A stretch of 64,000 nucleotides of DNA from Arenibacter palladensis (GTDB taxonomy: Bacteria; Bacteroidota; Bacteroidia; Flavobacteriales; Flavobacteriaceae), in NCBI RefSeq assembly GCF_900129275.1, contig NZ_FQUX01000002.1, positions 3,795 to 67,794 of the forward strand. The letters run 5' to 3'. This document shows, piece after piece, positions 49,367 to 58,156 of this stretch (within the stretch, counting starts at the first letter, position 1; each line of letters opens with the position of its first letter). A program made the position numbers and the translations under genes. The notes under the pieces were generated by a model, which saw only the letters and a list, made by a program, of their open reading frames with translations, ran no database searches and was not told the origin of the DNA.

Positions 49367-49597
49367 TTAACTTTTGCCGTTCATGTAAAACGATAGGGCA
49401 CCGGACGGACATTTCATGATCTGCGATTTCAATTGTTCGGTCGTGGCCATTTCCGGCTTTATCCACGGTTTCCCTTTTGGATCGTAAACTTCGGGCAAGG
49501 TTCTGACGCAAATACCTGAATGTATACATTTTGAAGGTTTCCAGACGACTGTAATTTCACCATTGGTGTATTCCTTTGAATTTTCTTTCTGTTCCAT
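49367..49597 (-). CDS. yjdI: (4Fe-4S) mono-cluster protein YjdI
   Basis: A 76-residue ferredoxin-like protein: 'PSKCIHSGICVRTLPEVY' and 'IMKCPSGALSFY' give cysteines C24, C30 and C63; the fourth ligand is not obvious, as is typical of the YjdI family. It starts 2 bases after the yjdJ-type gene stop, so the pair is co-transcribed, as in E. coli. Confidence 0.88.
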   Translation of the reverse strand: MEQKENSKEYTNGEITVVWKPSKCIHSGICVRTLPEVYDPKGKPWIKPEMATTEQLKSQIMKCPSGALSFYMNGKS

Positions 49598-49599
49598 TT

Positions 49600-49893
49600 T
49601 TACGCTATATTAATTCCTTTTAGCACTAACTTTTTCCAATCAGGGTGCCTCTTTATGTAGGAAGCTACAAATGGGCACATGGGGATCAAGGTCAATTCTT
49701 TTTTTTCTATATCGTTCAGCACATCTTTAACTAGTGCGGATGCTACTCCTTGCCCTTCCAATTCCTTGGGAACCTCTGTATGGGTTAGATAAATTTTATC
49801 CTTAGCCCGTATATATTCAATTTTGGCAATAACGCCATCAATATGGTACTCATATTGCTTTCCTTCCGTATTATCTATTAGTTTGTAGTCCAT
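49600..49893 (-). CDS. GNAT-family N-acetyltransferase, YjdJ-like
   Basis: A 97-residue short GNAT protein with the acetyl-CoA loop 'LEGQGVASALVKDVL' and the family end 'LIPMCPFVASYIKRHPDW'. It is found fused to or beside YjdI-type Fe-S proteins, as here. Substrate unknown. Confidence 0.88.
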   Translation of the reverse strand: MDYKLIDNTEGKQYEYHIDGVIAKIEYIRAKDKIYLTHTEVPKELEGQGVASALVKDVLNDIEKKELTLIPMCPFVASYIKRHPDWKKLVLKGINIA

Positions 49894-49940
49894 CCCTATT
49901 GTTTTTATTCGTTCTGTATTATCCTATTTCAAGGTACATT

Positions 49941-50822
49941 TTATTCTTCCAAATAGCCAAATTTACCCAGATTATAATCTCTGATGGCCTGGGCTATTTC
50001 CTCACGGGTATTCATTACAAAAGGCCCTTGTGCGGCGATAGGTTCGTTAAGGGGTTCTCCACTTAAAATTAAAACAACTGACTTCTTCGTGGCCTCTACA
50101 CTAAAATCTTCCCCCTTATTTTCAAAGAGCACAAAATGATTTTCGGATACCGTCTGTGTTCCGTTCACATTTATTTCCCCGGCAACTACCAACATGGCAG
50201 TGTTATAGTTTGCAGGAAAGCTAAAATCCGCTCTACCGCCGTCTTCAATCCTCGCATTGTACATGTTGACAGGGGAAAATGTAGAGGCTGCACCTTCAAT
50301 ATTTTTGTAGTTACCGGCTATGACTTCAATGACCCCTTTATTATATTCCAACTGATATTTATTTATCCGGTCATTGGTTATTCCCTGATATTTTGGAGTG
50401 GACATTTTGTACTTGGCAGGAAGGTTTACCCAAAGTTGGGCCATTTGGAAATAACCACCTTCTTTACTAAATTTCTCTTCGTGATATTCTTTATGGAGTA
50501 TTCCAGAGGCTGCGGTCATCCATTGTACGTCCCCCTCGCCAATAACGCCACTGTTGCCCGAACTATCATGATGGGCCACTTTCCCTTGATAGGCTATGGT
50601 AACCGTTTCAAAACCTCGGTGAGGATGCACACTTACTCCTCTAGGCTTATCGGTAGGAGGGAAGTAGAACGGTGAATTATAATCCAGAAGGATAAAGGGA
50701 TCCATTCTTTCCATATCCAACCTATATCCCCTGGGGATAAAATTATGTACCCTAAACCCATCTCCCACATAGTGCGGTTCTCTTGGAGCCACTACTATTT
50801 CTATATTCTTTGTATTCATCAA
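49941..50822 (-). CDS. Pirin family protein
   Basis: A 293-residue bicupin. The N-terminal cupin carries 'VSVHPHRGFETVTIAYQGKVAHHDS' with His and Glu metal ligands and 'QWMTAASGILHKEYHEE'; the C-terminal pirin domain includes 'VVLILSGEPLNEPIAAQGPFVMNT'. Bacterial pirins bind Fe(II) and some oxidise quercetin. It lies downstream of a Crp/Fnr gene, 78 bases away, which may regulate it. Confidence 0.93.
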   Translation of the reverse strand: MMNTKNIEIVVAPREPHYVGDGFRVHNFIPRGYRLDMERMDPFILLDYNSPFYFPPTDKPRGVSVHPHRGFETVTIAYQGKVAHHDSSGNSGVIGEGDVQWMTAASGILHKEYHEEKFSKEGGYFQMAQLWVNLPAKYKMSTPKYQGITNDRINKYQLEYNKGVIEVIAGNYKNIEGAASTFSPVNMYNARIEDGGRADFSFPANYNTAMLVVAGEINVNGTQTVSENHFVLFENKGEDFSVEATKKSVVLILSGEPLNEPIAAQGPFVMNTREEIAQAIRDYNLGKFGYLEE

Positions 50823-50900
50823 TATCTATTTAATAATTATATAGCAATAATACAAGGATATAGGGTCCTGTGCATTGATGTATGATAAGTAATATAGACC

Positions 50901-51491
50901 TTAGTTGGGTTTAAAGTTCTTATGTGCCAATTCCTTACGTACCCTGCTCAGACTTTCCGGGGTAATACCCAAATAGGAAGCGATCATCCATTGTGGCACC
51001 CTTAGCGTTAGATCGGGGTATAATTTTATAAAATTCATATATCTCAATTCCGCACTGGCGCTCAATAAAAGGTTTATTCGTTTTTGTTGGTGTCGAATAT
51101 GGTTTTGAAGGGCTATTTGATTGTAGTTCCTAAAGGAAGAACTTATTTCACTGGCTTCATTTATGAAGTCCGAACTTATTAAAACTACCCTGGTATCCTC
51201 TACGGCATCGATGAACAAATCTGAAGGTTCATTAAAAAATGCAGAGCTACGATCGGAAACGATCCAATTTTCGGAACCGAATTGTATTATATGTTCCTTG
51301 CCAGCATCATCTACCGTATAGGAGCGTAAGAGGCCGTTTTCAACAAAGAAGGAATGTCTACACACTTCTCCCGGACGCAGGAGTACTTCGCCTTTTTCAA
51401 CATTTCTGAATTCTACTTTTTTGATAAGCAGTTCAAATTCAGGTTCCGCTATATTCGCCTTGGTCTTTAGGTATTTAGTGAAGTTTTGCAT
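50901..51491 (-). CDS. Crp/Fnr-family transcriptional regulator
   Basis: A 196-residue regulator of the same kind as the one at 22.8 kb: a cyclic-nucleotide-type roll ('RHSFFVENGLLRSYTVDDAGKE') and a C-terminal helix-turn-helix 'MIASYLGITPESLSRVRKEL'. The effector is unknown. It is co-oriented with the pirin gene and only 8 bases downstream of the DUF1801 gene. Confidence 0.88.
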   Translation of the reverse strand: MQNFTKYLKTKANIAEPEFELLIKKVEFRNVEKGEVLLRPGEVCRHSFFVENGLLRSYTVDDAGKEHIIQFGSENWIVSDRSSAFFNEPSDLFIDAVEDTRVVLISSDFINEASEISSSFRNYNQIALQNHIRHQQKRINLLLSASAELRYMNFIKLYPDLTLRVPQWMIASYLGITPESLSRVRKELAHKNFKPN

Positions 51492-51499
51492 GTAAATAT

Positions 51500-51919
51500 T
51501 TATTGGGAATGTTCGATTTTATAATGAAGGTAGGATGATCTTATCATTTCGGAAAGAACGTCCATATCAATATCCGATAGGCGTTTTATATACAGACAGG
51601 CTTTGCCTGTTTTGTGGGGACCCAATTGTTTCAAAAGCTCTTGTTGATTGGAAAATCCTGACATAATGTAGATGGAGAAATTGGCTTTTCTAGGGGAAAA
51701 TCCCGTGATGCACATATCTCCTTCCCGACCTGAATCGTATTTATAATGATAACTACCAAAGCCGACTATACTTTCGCCCCACATTACTGCCGGTTCATGG
51801 GTAATGTTTTTAAACAATTCCATTAATACATATGCGTCCTTACGCTTTTCTTCGTCCTCCATGGAGTCTAGAAAAGCTATAACGGATTTATTGTTCGCTT
51901 TGGTTTTGTTCTCGGTCAT
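51500..51919 (-). CDS. DUF1801 protein
   Basis: A 139-residue protein from the ATG at 51919. A frame extending to 52036 runs into the divergent promoter region and was not used. Motifs 'PAVMWGESIVGFGSYHYKY' and 'GACLYIKRLSDID'-like 'KACLYIKRLSDIDMDVL' are those of DUF1801 (YdhG-like fold), which includes small proteins of unknown role. It is first in a leftward group with the Crp/Fnr and pirin genes. Confidence 0.85.
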   Translation of the reverse strand: MTENKTKANNKSVIAFLDSMEDEEKRKDAYVLMELFKNITHEPAVMWGESIVGFGSYHYKYDSGREGDMCITGFSPRKANFSIYIMSGFSNQQELLKQLGPHKTGKACLYIKRLSDIDMDVLSEMIRSSYLHYKIEHSQ

Positions 51920-52093
51920 CACTTCAACATTGGAGTTCCATAAATTTACTAAAAAAGGAGTAATGCAGTACAGCTTAAATATCATTATCGCTTTTGAAGA
52001 TATTATTATTAGTTGGGTATAATACGACAGACCCACTTCCAGATTAGGCTTTTAATATGTAATTTAGCATAAACATTCTAAACACTTATCAAC

Positions 52094-52939
52094 ATGAAAA
52101 AAATAGCACTTTTTGTATTTATGATTGCTGTATCCTTTGGAGTACAGTCACAGATTTCGACACCGGCCGCGAGCCCGTCCTCTACCTTGATCCAAAAGGT
52201 TGGATTGACCGACGTAAAGTTGGAATATTCCAGGCCATCCATGCGTGGAAGAACCATTTTTGGGGATTTGGTGCCTTATGATAAATTATGGAGAACAGGG
52301 GCCAATGCCAGGACCAAAATAACCTTTAGTGAAAATGTAAAAATTGATAATCAAGAACTTAAAGCTGGTTCCTACGCCATATATACCAAGCCCGGAGCAA
52401 CTTCCTGGGAGGTAATGTTTTATACCGAAGCCGACGGAGGAGGAACTCCCGCTACTTGGGACGAAAGCAAAGTTGCCGCTAAAACAACGGCTCAAGTTCA
52501 AAATCTGCCATTTCAGGTTGAAACATTTACGATATCTATAGACGGCCTTTCTGATAACGGTGCCACCTTGGGCATGTATTGGTCAGACGTATATGTAGGG
52601 GTAAAGTTTGATGTTCCTACGGACAAAGCGGTGACCAGTGCTATAGAAAAGGTAATGAAAGGTCCTGATGCCAACGATTATTATGCCGCTGCCGTATATT
52701 ATATGAATGCTGATAAGGATATCAATAAGGCCAAGGAATGGATGGAAAAGGCTATGAGTATGACCTACGAACCCGCTTTTTGGCAGTTGAGACAACAATC
52801 CTTGATCTACGCTAAGGCCGGAGACAAAAAACAAGCCATTGAAACTGCTAAAAAATCGTTGGCCGCTGCTGAAGCTGCGGGTAATGATGACTATATTAAG
52901 ATGAACAAAGACTCCCTAAAAGAGTGGGGGGCTAAGTAA
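52094..52939 (+). CDS. DUF2911 protein with C-terminal TPR-like helices
   Basis: A 281-residue protein with a signal peptide ('IALFVFMIAVSFGVQSQ'). Residues 24-165 are DUF2911: 'VKLEYSRPSMRGRTIFGDLVPY', 'LWRTGANARTKITF' and 'LKAGSYAIYTKPG'. The last 100 residues contain TPR-like helices ('YYAAAVYYMNADKDINKAKEW'). Periplasmic, common in Bacteroidota, function unknown. It ends at a strong terminator. Confidence 0.9.
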   Translation: MKKIALFVFMIAVSFGVQSQISTPAASPSSTLIQKVGLTDVKLEYSRPSMRGRTIFGDLVPYDKLWRTGANARTKITFSENVKIDNQELKAGSYAIYTKPGATSWEVMFYTEADGGGTPATWDESKVAAKTTAQVQNLPFQVETFTISIDGLSDNGATLGMYWSDVYVGVKFDVPTDKAVTSAIEKVMKGPDANDYYAAAVYYMNADKDINKAKEWMEKAMSMTYEPAFWQLRQQSLIYAKAGDKKQAIETAKKSLAAAEAAGNDDYIKMNKDSLKEWGAK

Positions 52940-52956
52940 TATCTTTGTACCGATTT

Positions 52957-52989
52957 AAAAAGCTCACTTATTAGTGAGCTTTTTTTTTG
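52957..52989 (+). terminator. Terminator of the DUF2911 gene
   Basis: AGCTCACT (52961-52968) pairs with AGTGAGCT (52973-52980), extended by AAAA/TTTT, and is followed by nine T. Confidence 0.92.
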
Positions 52990-53116
52990 GTTAATTTGAT
53001 GGTATTATTTGTTAGGTTATTAAATAATATACTAAATAAGAATTATTGTCTTTTTCAGTTTTATTAATCTATAACAATTCTATTATTGATGGGACTTCCT
53101 TTATGGTTTAAAACAA

Positions 53117-56100
53117 TTATTTATTTATTTGCTCATAAAAATGGGTCTTTTCGTTATTGTTTGCTACAATAACCCATTTTTTATCTCCGTTAAAAACTGA
53201 AATAATTCTTTTAGCATCCTTGTTAGCAAAAAAACCACTTTCCTTAACGCTCAGTGGGTCAAAACCACCTTTCCCATTTCCTAATAATAATACTCCGGTT
53301 CCGGCGTCGTTCCGTGGCGTTTCGATTTCTGAAACAAACAAATTCCCTACGGCCAATACATCAAGTTTGCCATCGTTATTAAAATCTTCCAATAACATAT
53401 CATTGATATTGGATAATTGAGCCATATTGGGTAATGCGGAAACCTTGAAATTACCATTGCCCAAATTCTCTATATAGGATGAAGCAAAAGTATCGGCTTT
53501 ATAATGTAGCGATCTTTCCAAATTTTCTTTGCCATAAACTTGATCTAGTTCCATAGACGCGAATAGATCATACTTTTTAATTTTGTCTTTGAGTCCTGGT
53601 ATTTGTTCCGACGAACACGAAAACCCTCTTAATGGATAATGCTTTTCGCCATTGTAATACCCCAGCACAATATCATAACTGCCATTATTATCAAAATCAT
53701 TATAGTAAATATCAAAGGGTTTTTCTGGAGAAGTTTTATATTTATAATTTAAACCGATGTTTCCAGCTATAAAATCAATATCTCCATCTTGGTCAAAATC
53801 CCCTTTATCGAGGCTGAACCACCAACCCGATGTTCCATCCAATACCGGATTTGTTATTTTATTCAAAATTCCTTGGCTATTTTTAAATATTGTTATGGGC
53901 ATCCATTCTCCGACAACAATAAGGTCTATATGGCCGTCATTGTCATAATCACTCCACACGGCATCCGTTACCATTCCCAAATTTTTTAATTCTGGAGCAA
54001 TTTCCATGGTACGGTTTACTAATTGTCCGTTTTCATTTTTTAAGATCATACTGGTTGCCGGTCTGGGGTAATTATGGGGTACATGTCTTCCTCCAACAAA
54101 AAGATCCAAATCCCCATCATTGTCAAAATCCTCTGCGATAACTTTGGAACCACTATTAACATAAATATTCAGGATGGTATCTTTTGCGAAACCACCTTTA
54201 CCAGTGTTCAAATATAGTCGATCTAAATAATGAGGGTCATTAGCTCCATATTCATTTCCTCCACTTACCACATATAAATCTTGAAATCCATCCCCATTAA
54301 TATCAACAAACAAGGCGTCTACATCTTCGTAATCTATGTCCTTTTTCCAAATTTCATCTTGCATTTTTGAAAAGCCGCCATTTTTATCAGCGATATATAG
54401 TGATGCCTCTATACCAAATGCCCCGCCGATAAAAATATCTTCCAAACCATCATTATTAACATCTCCTTTTGCCATAGCAGGTCCAAACTGGGACATTTTA
54501 TGTGGTAACAAAACTTGATGATCATAATCGTTGAATTCGTTGTCTTTATGGGTATAAATAAATGGCAAATCATCTAGTGCCTCTATGAATATTGATGGAG
54601 TAACCTTTATATCAGAGTTAGACTTATGTATACCATTGGTCATGTTTAAATCTAATATTTGATTGGTTTTAACGTTCTTTAAAACTTCATAAGTATCGTT
54701 AGGCCATTGAACCACAATACTGTCAATAACCATGGTCGTATTTAACCCAAAATGCAGATTGGGCTCACTTGTTGAATATATACCCCTTACATTAGTATGT
54801 TCCAAAAATTGCATGTTCCCATTATCGTATAATGTAATTTTTGTTCCAAAAAGAGCTCTATTACTTGAATCATTTAATCTTAACCGTAAATAATTAGTTG
54901 AGTCAAATTTTTCCGAGTTGTTTTTATATAAGTAGGCTTTTTCATTAATATTATTGACTATTAGATCCAGATCTCCATCATTGTCCAAATCGGCGTAGGC
55001 GGAACCATTGGAAAATGATTCTTCCTTTAGTCCCCAATCCTCGATAACCTTTTTAAAATTAAGATCTCCCATGTTCTTATAAGCATAATTTTGTAATGGC
55101 TGTGAAGGAAGAACGGATAGAATCTTATCTAGATCTAAAATATCGAAAACACTTGTAATGTTACCACCTTGCGGATTTTCTTCCAAATACTTAAAAGTTG
55201 CTTCGTTAATTAGGCTTCCTACTTTTTTATCTGCATCCGTGTTTCTAATATCATGAAGAAGGCCATTGGTAATATAGGTGTCCTTTAAACCATCATTATC
55301 AAAATCAGCAATTAGGTTGGACCAACTCCAATCGGTTGCAGCCATCCCAGTAATTTGTGCAACATCACTTAAGGTTCCGTTTCCATTATTTAACTGTAAG
55401 GCATTATACATATACTGATAATGACCACCTTCATCCACAACTTTCCAAAACGAATCGGGATTCATTCCACTCATGTTCGATTTTAATCTGAAATTGTCCT
55501 CGGCAACCATGTCTACCACAAAAATATCCAAGAGGGCGTCATTGTTAATATCAGCAACATCCACACCCATACTATAGTAGGACATGTGGTTGAGTGCCTT
55601 GTCGGCAACATTGGTGAATGTACCATCCTTATTGTTCAAAAGAAGAAAATCCGGTGCATTAAAATCATTTGCAACGTAGATATCTGTCCAACCATCGTTA
55701 TTGATATCACTTGCAGAAACCCCATTGGGGAATCCGGTAAGTAGTAGTCCGGCTTCCTTAGTTGTTTCAATAAAAAAATCCTTACCTGTGTTATTAAATA
55801 GTTTTATATGATATTCCTCTTTAAGCAAAGTTGTGCCAGAAAATTGGGAATAACTTCCAGGGTTTGGTGGCTGGGTCAATAAAAATAAATCTAACAATCC
55901 ATCTTTGTCATAATCTAAAAAAGTGGCGTGCCTTGTCCTTTGGGAATCAGCCACCCCATATTTTGAGGCAGACTCCACAAATTTTCCGTCCCCATTATTT
56001 ATATATAAAAGATTGGTTCTCCACTCGGGCTTGTCGTCATAAAGTTCCCTGCTAACGTATATATCCAAATAACCATCATTGTTCACATCTGCGATGGTTA

Positions 56101-56461
56101 CCCCTGTGGACCATCCGCCATCGTCATTGATTCCTGAATTTTGAGTTACATCTTTAAATTCAAAATTTCCTTGATTAAAATATAACTTGTCGGGAACCAT
56201 ATTGCCCGCGAAATACAAATCTTGTAACCCATCATTATTAAAATCACCTACTCCGACACCAGCTCCTCCATAAAAATTGGAATAAATTAAGATATTGGCA
56301 TCTTTTCTGTCCTTAATTTTATTATTGAAATCTATCTTGGTCTGTGAAGATTTCATGAGGGTAAACCTATTTGAATCTTGGGCCGATGCAACATAGGAGA
56401 TCAAATATAAAATAAAGAAAAGGAACCAAAAATGCAGGAACTTTAATATTCTATTTTCCAT
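53117..56461 (-). CDS. VCBS/FG-GAP repeat protein with ASPIC/UnbV domain
   Basis: A 1114-residue exported protein (signal 'FLFFILYLISYVASAQ'). It holds about fourteen DxNxDGxxD-type calcium-binding loops, for example 'GDFNNDGLQDLYF' and 'ADLDNDGDLDLIV', which form FG-GAP/integrin-like propeller blades in two groups. Between them, near residues 520-610, is an ASPIC/UnbV domain ('RALFGTKITLY', 'HFGLNTTMVIDSIVVQWPN'). Such giant proteins accompany SusC/SusD pairs in Bacteroidota and probably bind glycans at the surface. It lies downstream of susD behind a hairpin, so it may be expressed at a lower level. Confidence 0.9.
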   Translation of the reverse strand: MENRILKFLHFWFLFFILYLISYVASAQDSNRFTLMKSSQTKIDFNNKIKDRKDANILIYSNFYGGAGVGVGDFNNDGLQDLYFAGNMVPDKLYFNQGNFEFKDVTQNSGINDDGGWSTGVTIADVNNDGYLDIYVSRELYDDKPEWRTNLLYINNGDGKFVESASKYGVADSQRTRHATFLDYDKDGLLDLFLLTQPPNPGSYSQFSGTTLLKEEYHIKLFNNTGKDFFIETTKEAGLLLTGFPNGVSASDINNDGWTDIYVANDFNAPDFLLLNNKDGTFTNVADKALNHMSYYSMGVDVADINNDALLDIFVVDMVAEDNFRLKSNMSGMNPDSFWKVVDEGGHYQYMYNALQLNNGNGTLSDVAQITGMAATDWSWSNLIADFDNDGLKDTYITNGLLHDIRNTDADKKVGSLINEATFKYLEENPQGGNITSVFDILDLDKILSVLPSQPLQNYAYKNMGDLNFKKVIEDWGLKEESFSNGSAYADLDNDGDLDLIVNNINEKAYLYKNNSEKFDSTNYLRLRLNDSSNRALFGTKITLYDNGNMQFLEHTNVRGIYSTSEPNLHFGLNTTMVIDSIVVQWPNDTYEVLKNVKTNQILDLNMTNGIHKSNSDIKVTPSIFIEALDDLPFIYTHKDNEFNDYDHQVLLPHKMSQFGPAMAKGDVNNDGLEDIFIGGAFGIEASLYIADKNGGFSKMQDEIWKKDIDYEDVDALFVDINGDGFQDLYVVSGGNEYGANDPHYLDRLYLNTGKGGFAKDTILNIYVNSGSKVIAEDFDNDGDLDLFVGGRHVPHNYPRPATSMILKNENGQLVNRTMEIAPELKNLGMVTDAVWSDYDNDGHIDLIVVGEWMPITIFKNSQGILNKITNPVLDGTSGWWFSLDKGDFDQDGDIDFIAGNIGLNYKYKTSPEKPFDIYYNDFDNNGSYDIVLGYYNGEKHYPLRGFSCSSEQIPGLKDKIKKYDLFASMELDQVYGKENLERSLHYKADTFASSYIENLGNGNFKVSALPNMAQLSNINDMLLEDFNNDGKLDVLAVGNLFVSEIETPRNDAGTGVLLLGNGKGGFDPLSVKESGFFANKDAKRIISVFNGDKKWVIVANNNEKTHFYEQINK

Positions 56462-56481
56462 ATTGTAAAAGTATTTAGAAT

Positions 56482-56509
56482 AGAAAAGGAGAGTTTCCTC
56501 TCCTTTTCT
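56482..56509 (-). terminator. Hairpin between susD and VCBS genes
   Basis: AGAAAAGGAGAG (56482-56493) pairs perfectly with CTCTCCTTTTCT (56498-56509) around TTTC. It lies 44 bases beyond the susD stop and 20 bases upstream of the VCBS start. It could end or attenuate the susCD transcript. Confidence 0.7.
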
Positions 56510-56552
56510 TACTAACTTAAATAAAATTGTGATTCAAAACAATACAAATCTG

Positions 56553-58154
56553 TTATTTTGCCCACCACATTTTAGTGGTCCATGTATCTCCACCCATATT
56601 GGATACAGCAGCATTAAAATTATCCGGGTTGTTACTGCTTTCTGAAGAAGGATAAACCTGTCGTAAAGGAATTTGACCATTTGAGAAATTTCCTGAGAAA
56701 TTAACAGGTGTCAATACAGGGTAACCTGTTCTTTTCCAGTTGTTCCAGGTTTCTACAAAATTACCCATAAGCCCAGTTGAAGCCCAAATTTGTTCATTAA
56801 TCATCTGCAAAGATGCTTCAGTGGAACTTACATCCAAAGGATTGGCAGCAGCAAAGGCAAGGGCATCTGCCTCGGTTAATTGAGTAGCTGAACCAAAGGA
56901 ATTCATTGAAAGCATAACCCCTACTATTCCATTGCTATAATGTTGGGCGGCGCTTCCAGGAGTAGTATAACCTCTCGCGGCAGCATCGGCCAATAGCAAT
57001 TGAATTTCTCCATAGGTGAGAATAAAAATAGGTGCACTTCTTTCCCTATAGATACCTGTGGGTCTGGAATAGTTACCAATTTTGGCTTCGTCATCTCCAG
57101 TTCCAGATGGCCCAGGAAAATCAGGGTGATTACTTATATCCGTAGCACCACCACTGGTGTCGTAACCGTTTGGCAACCCTATTTGAATAGCTGGATCTGA
57201 ATTTCCAACAGAATTTGGGTCAAAGTTAGCTGCTAGCCCAGCAGGAGGTACTTCTGCAGATATACTTAATCGGGGGTCATCGTTTGCAACTAGGTAATCT
57301 ATCAGTGGTTTGCTCCAACGAACTTCATAAGTATCATCAACAGTTCTTAAGGAATTAGCATTGGTGTTAGGAAAATTATCAGCATCCATTGGAAGCACGG
57401 CTTCATCTGCTGTACTTGCGAAAATTCCGCCAGCCAAGGCTTTGGCCAAATAGGACTGAGCCTCAGTGGGATTGGAATTCACCATTCTCATTGCAAGTTT
57501 AAGCATCAATGAATAACCAAATTTTCGCCATTTGCTTATGTCACCAGCATAAAGAGGATCATTGGTAGGTGACCTTTGAGATGCGTCCATAGCATTTAAA
57601 GCCGATTCCAAATCTTGAAGCATTGCCGGATATAGTACCTCCTGCTTATCATATACCGGTTGTGTAATACCTTCTTCGGCCATTAATGCTTCAGAGTAAG
57701 GAATATCACCATAAATGTCGGTGATGAATGATAAATTCAGGACTTTCATCATTTTACCCAAAGCCTGCAAGTTGACCAAATCTGGATTTTCACTGGATAA
57801 TTTCTCCATTTGGTCTGCCCTAGATGCATTAGCAAAATCACTGTTCCAAACATTCTGTATATAGGAATTTATACTCCCTGAAGCTACATATTTGTCCCCA
57901 TTGGAATAGTAATTGGCACCACCGGTCGTGGTGGAAGCCAAAGTTTGTGTCCACATACTCTGGAACAAAATAGATCCGCTGTAGCCTACTGTGGTATTGG
58001 CATATCCTGCCAGAACATTTGGCAAAATTAGGTTGGGATCAAATATATCCGCACCTGCTCTGTTGGGGTCAGTATTTATTTCATCGAAATTATCATCGCA
58101 TGATGATAAAATCAGTAAGAACCCTATAAAAAATATATTAAGATATCTTTTCAT
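56553..58154 (-). CDS. SusD/RagB-family outer-membrane lipoprotein
   Basis: A 533-residue lipoprotein with lipobox 'LLILSSC' (C19). It belongs to the SusD-like_2 branch: 'INTDPNRAGADIFDPNLILPN', TPR-containing helices ('KWRKFGYSLMLKLAMRM') and a late 'GNFVETWNNWKRTGYPVL'. It captures an oligosaccharide or peptide ligand at the cell surface and hands it to the partner SusC. It starts 2 bases after susC ends and so is translationally coupled. Confidence 0.93.
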   Translation of the reverse strand: MKRYLNIFFIGFLLILSSCDDNFDEINTDPNRAGADIFDPNLILPNVLAGYANTTVGYSGSILFQSMWTQTLASTTTGGANYYSNGDKYVASGSINSYIQNVWNSDFANASRADQMEKLSSENPDLVNLQALGKMMKVLNLSFITDIYGDIPYSEALMAEEGITQPVYDKQEVLYPAMLQDLESALNAMDASQRSPTNDPLYAGDISKWRKFGYSLMLKLAMRMVNSNPTEAQSYLAKALAGGIFASTADEAVLPMDADNFPNTNANSLRTVDDTYEVRWSKPLIDYLVANDDPRLSISAEVPPAGLAANFDPNSVGNSDPAIQIGLPNGYDTSGGATDISNHPDFPGPSGTGDDEAKIGNYSRPTGIYRERSAPIFILTYGEIQLLLADAAARGYTTPGSAAQHYSNGIVGVMLSMNSFGSATQLTEADALAFAAANPLDVSSTEASLQMINEQIWASTGLMGNFVETWNNWKRTGYPVLTPVNFSGNFSNGQIPLRQVYPSSESSNNPDNFNAAVSNMGGDTWTTKMWWAK

Positions 58155-58156
58155 AA

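Noticed and set aside
49347-49529. Open frame of 60 codons overlapping yjdI
   Set aside because: Shadow of the yjdI Fe-S protein in another frame.
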